A stretch of DNA of 64,000 bases from Rhynchopus sp. YZ270_cl-10 (taxonomy: Eukaryota > Euglenozoa > Diplonemea > Diplonemida > Diplonemidae): positions 868,001-932,000 of the forward strand of contig OZ037842.1 in the NCBI GenBank assembly GCA_964035575.1, in the 5' to 3' direction. This document shows positions 63,636-64,000 of this stretch, piece by piece; the first letter of the stretch is position 1; each line of letters begins with the position of its first letter. The notes under the pieces are model-generated. The model was not told where the DNA came from. It ran no database searches and saw only the letters and a program-made list of their open reading frames with translations. A program made the translations under genes and the position numbers.

Positions 63636-64000
63636 TGTATGTGCTCCTTTTTATACGTATTCCAGGAACATGTTTCCCCACAAAAACTACCTCTGTTTGA
63701 GGGGAGGATAATGTGGATGGGGAGCATTAGGGGTGCGGTGGGTGGGGACAAAATCACAAGCAAAACAGAGCACAGGAGGACAACACATTTGCCACGGATT
63801 CCCCATATCCTTTTGCCAGTGTCACGACTTCCGTATTTTCACATTCACCTGACAAAAAAATAAAAAGAGTACGAAAAAAACCAAAAATAAAAGGGTAATA
63901 AACATAGACACTCGCAAACTGAAACTGCAAAATACTCCAACACAACCAAGCAACAAACGCACCATACAAACATATTCTGAGCGAATACTCCATCAAAAAG
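63636..64000. other. right-hand flank, no gene seen
   Basis: This is the probable 5' UTR and promoter region of the SPRY gene. It is AT-rich with a purine-rich tract at about 63852-63895. No TATA-like element can be assigned with confidence. Confidence 0.4.

Noticed and set aside
1-64000. CRISPR arrays, phage or bacterial operon features
   Set aside because: Spliced genes, a mariner in an intron and eukaryote-only protein families rule out a prokaryotic reading; the tandem arrays have no regular spacers.

Overview
The window looks like nuclear DNA of a unicellular, probably flagellated eukaryote. The genes have conventional GT-AG introns (donors mostly GTA..). The inferred proteins include a kinesin-3, a dynein-stalk protein, a single-span i-AAA (YME1-type) mitochondrial protease, a nuclear exportin and an acyl-CoA dehydrogenase ending in the peroxisomal signal SKL. 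Coding stretches are fairly GC-balanced; the spacers are AT-rich and crowded with repeats. I cannot name the species. Every supportable gene (about 18, plus one transposase) lies on the minus strand, a one-directional array of the sort known from kinetoplastids, diplonemids and dinoflagellates, although the genes here are also cis-spliced.

Layout in window order (transcription runs right to left): a small one-span membrane protein (415-699); a repeat-dominated island (about 1.3-6.2 kb); a small coiled-coil protein (6985-7356); a spacer rich in short hairpin repeats (7.4-10.6 kb); a 1,919-residue kinesin-3 ending in a CaaX box (10688-16630); an AidB-like acyl-CoA dehydrogenase (18705-20354); YME1-like protease in four exons (21160-24124); a 110-residue orphan (24460-24792); a PDZ/coiled-coil protein (26320-28066); a basic Lys-rich protein (29439-30367); a coiled-coil protein (30695-31615); a free-standing dynein stalk/microtubule-binding-domain protein whose last intron holds a truncated mariner/Tc1 element (31969-34496); glutathione S-transferase (36646-37296); about 10 kb of repeats with one exon-like relic; a PIN/auxin-efflux-type transporter (47183-48676); a Cys-repeat mucin-like receptor (49766-52050); an acidic C-terminal exon (53845-54087); a probable N-myristoylated protein (55634-56611); exportin-4/7-like karyopherin (56811-60859); and a helical SPRY protein (61008-63635).

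The most unusual content is noncoding. A superfamily of short stem-loops, whose loops centre on CCTCTCGTG, recurs at least 15-20 times between genes and inside introns, always in the same orientation relative to the genes. Other repeat classes are a ~128-bp composite repeat, foldback elements with GAGAATAAG termini, ACTAGT-rich MITEs, a TIR element carrying a broken gene fragment, and many mini-hairpins with C-GNA-G triloops. No rRNA, tRNA or CRISPR could be supported. All exon models were derived by eye from splice consensus, reading phase and family conservation.
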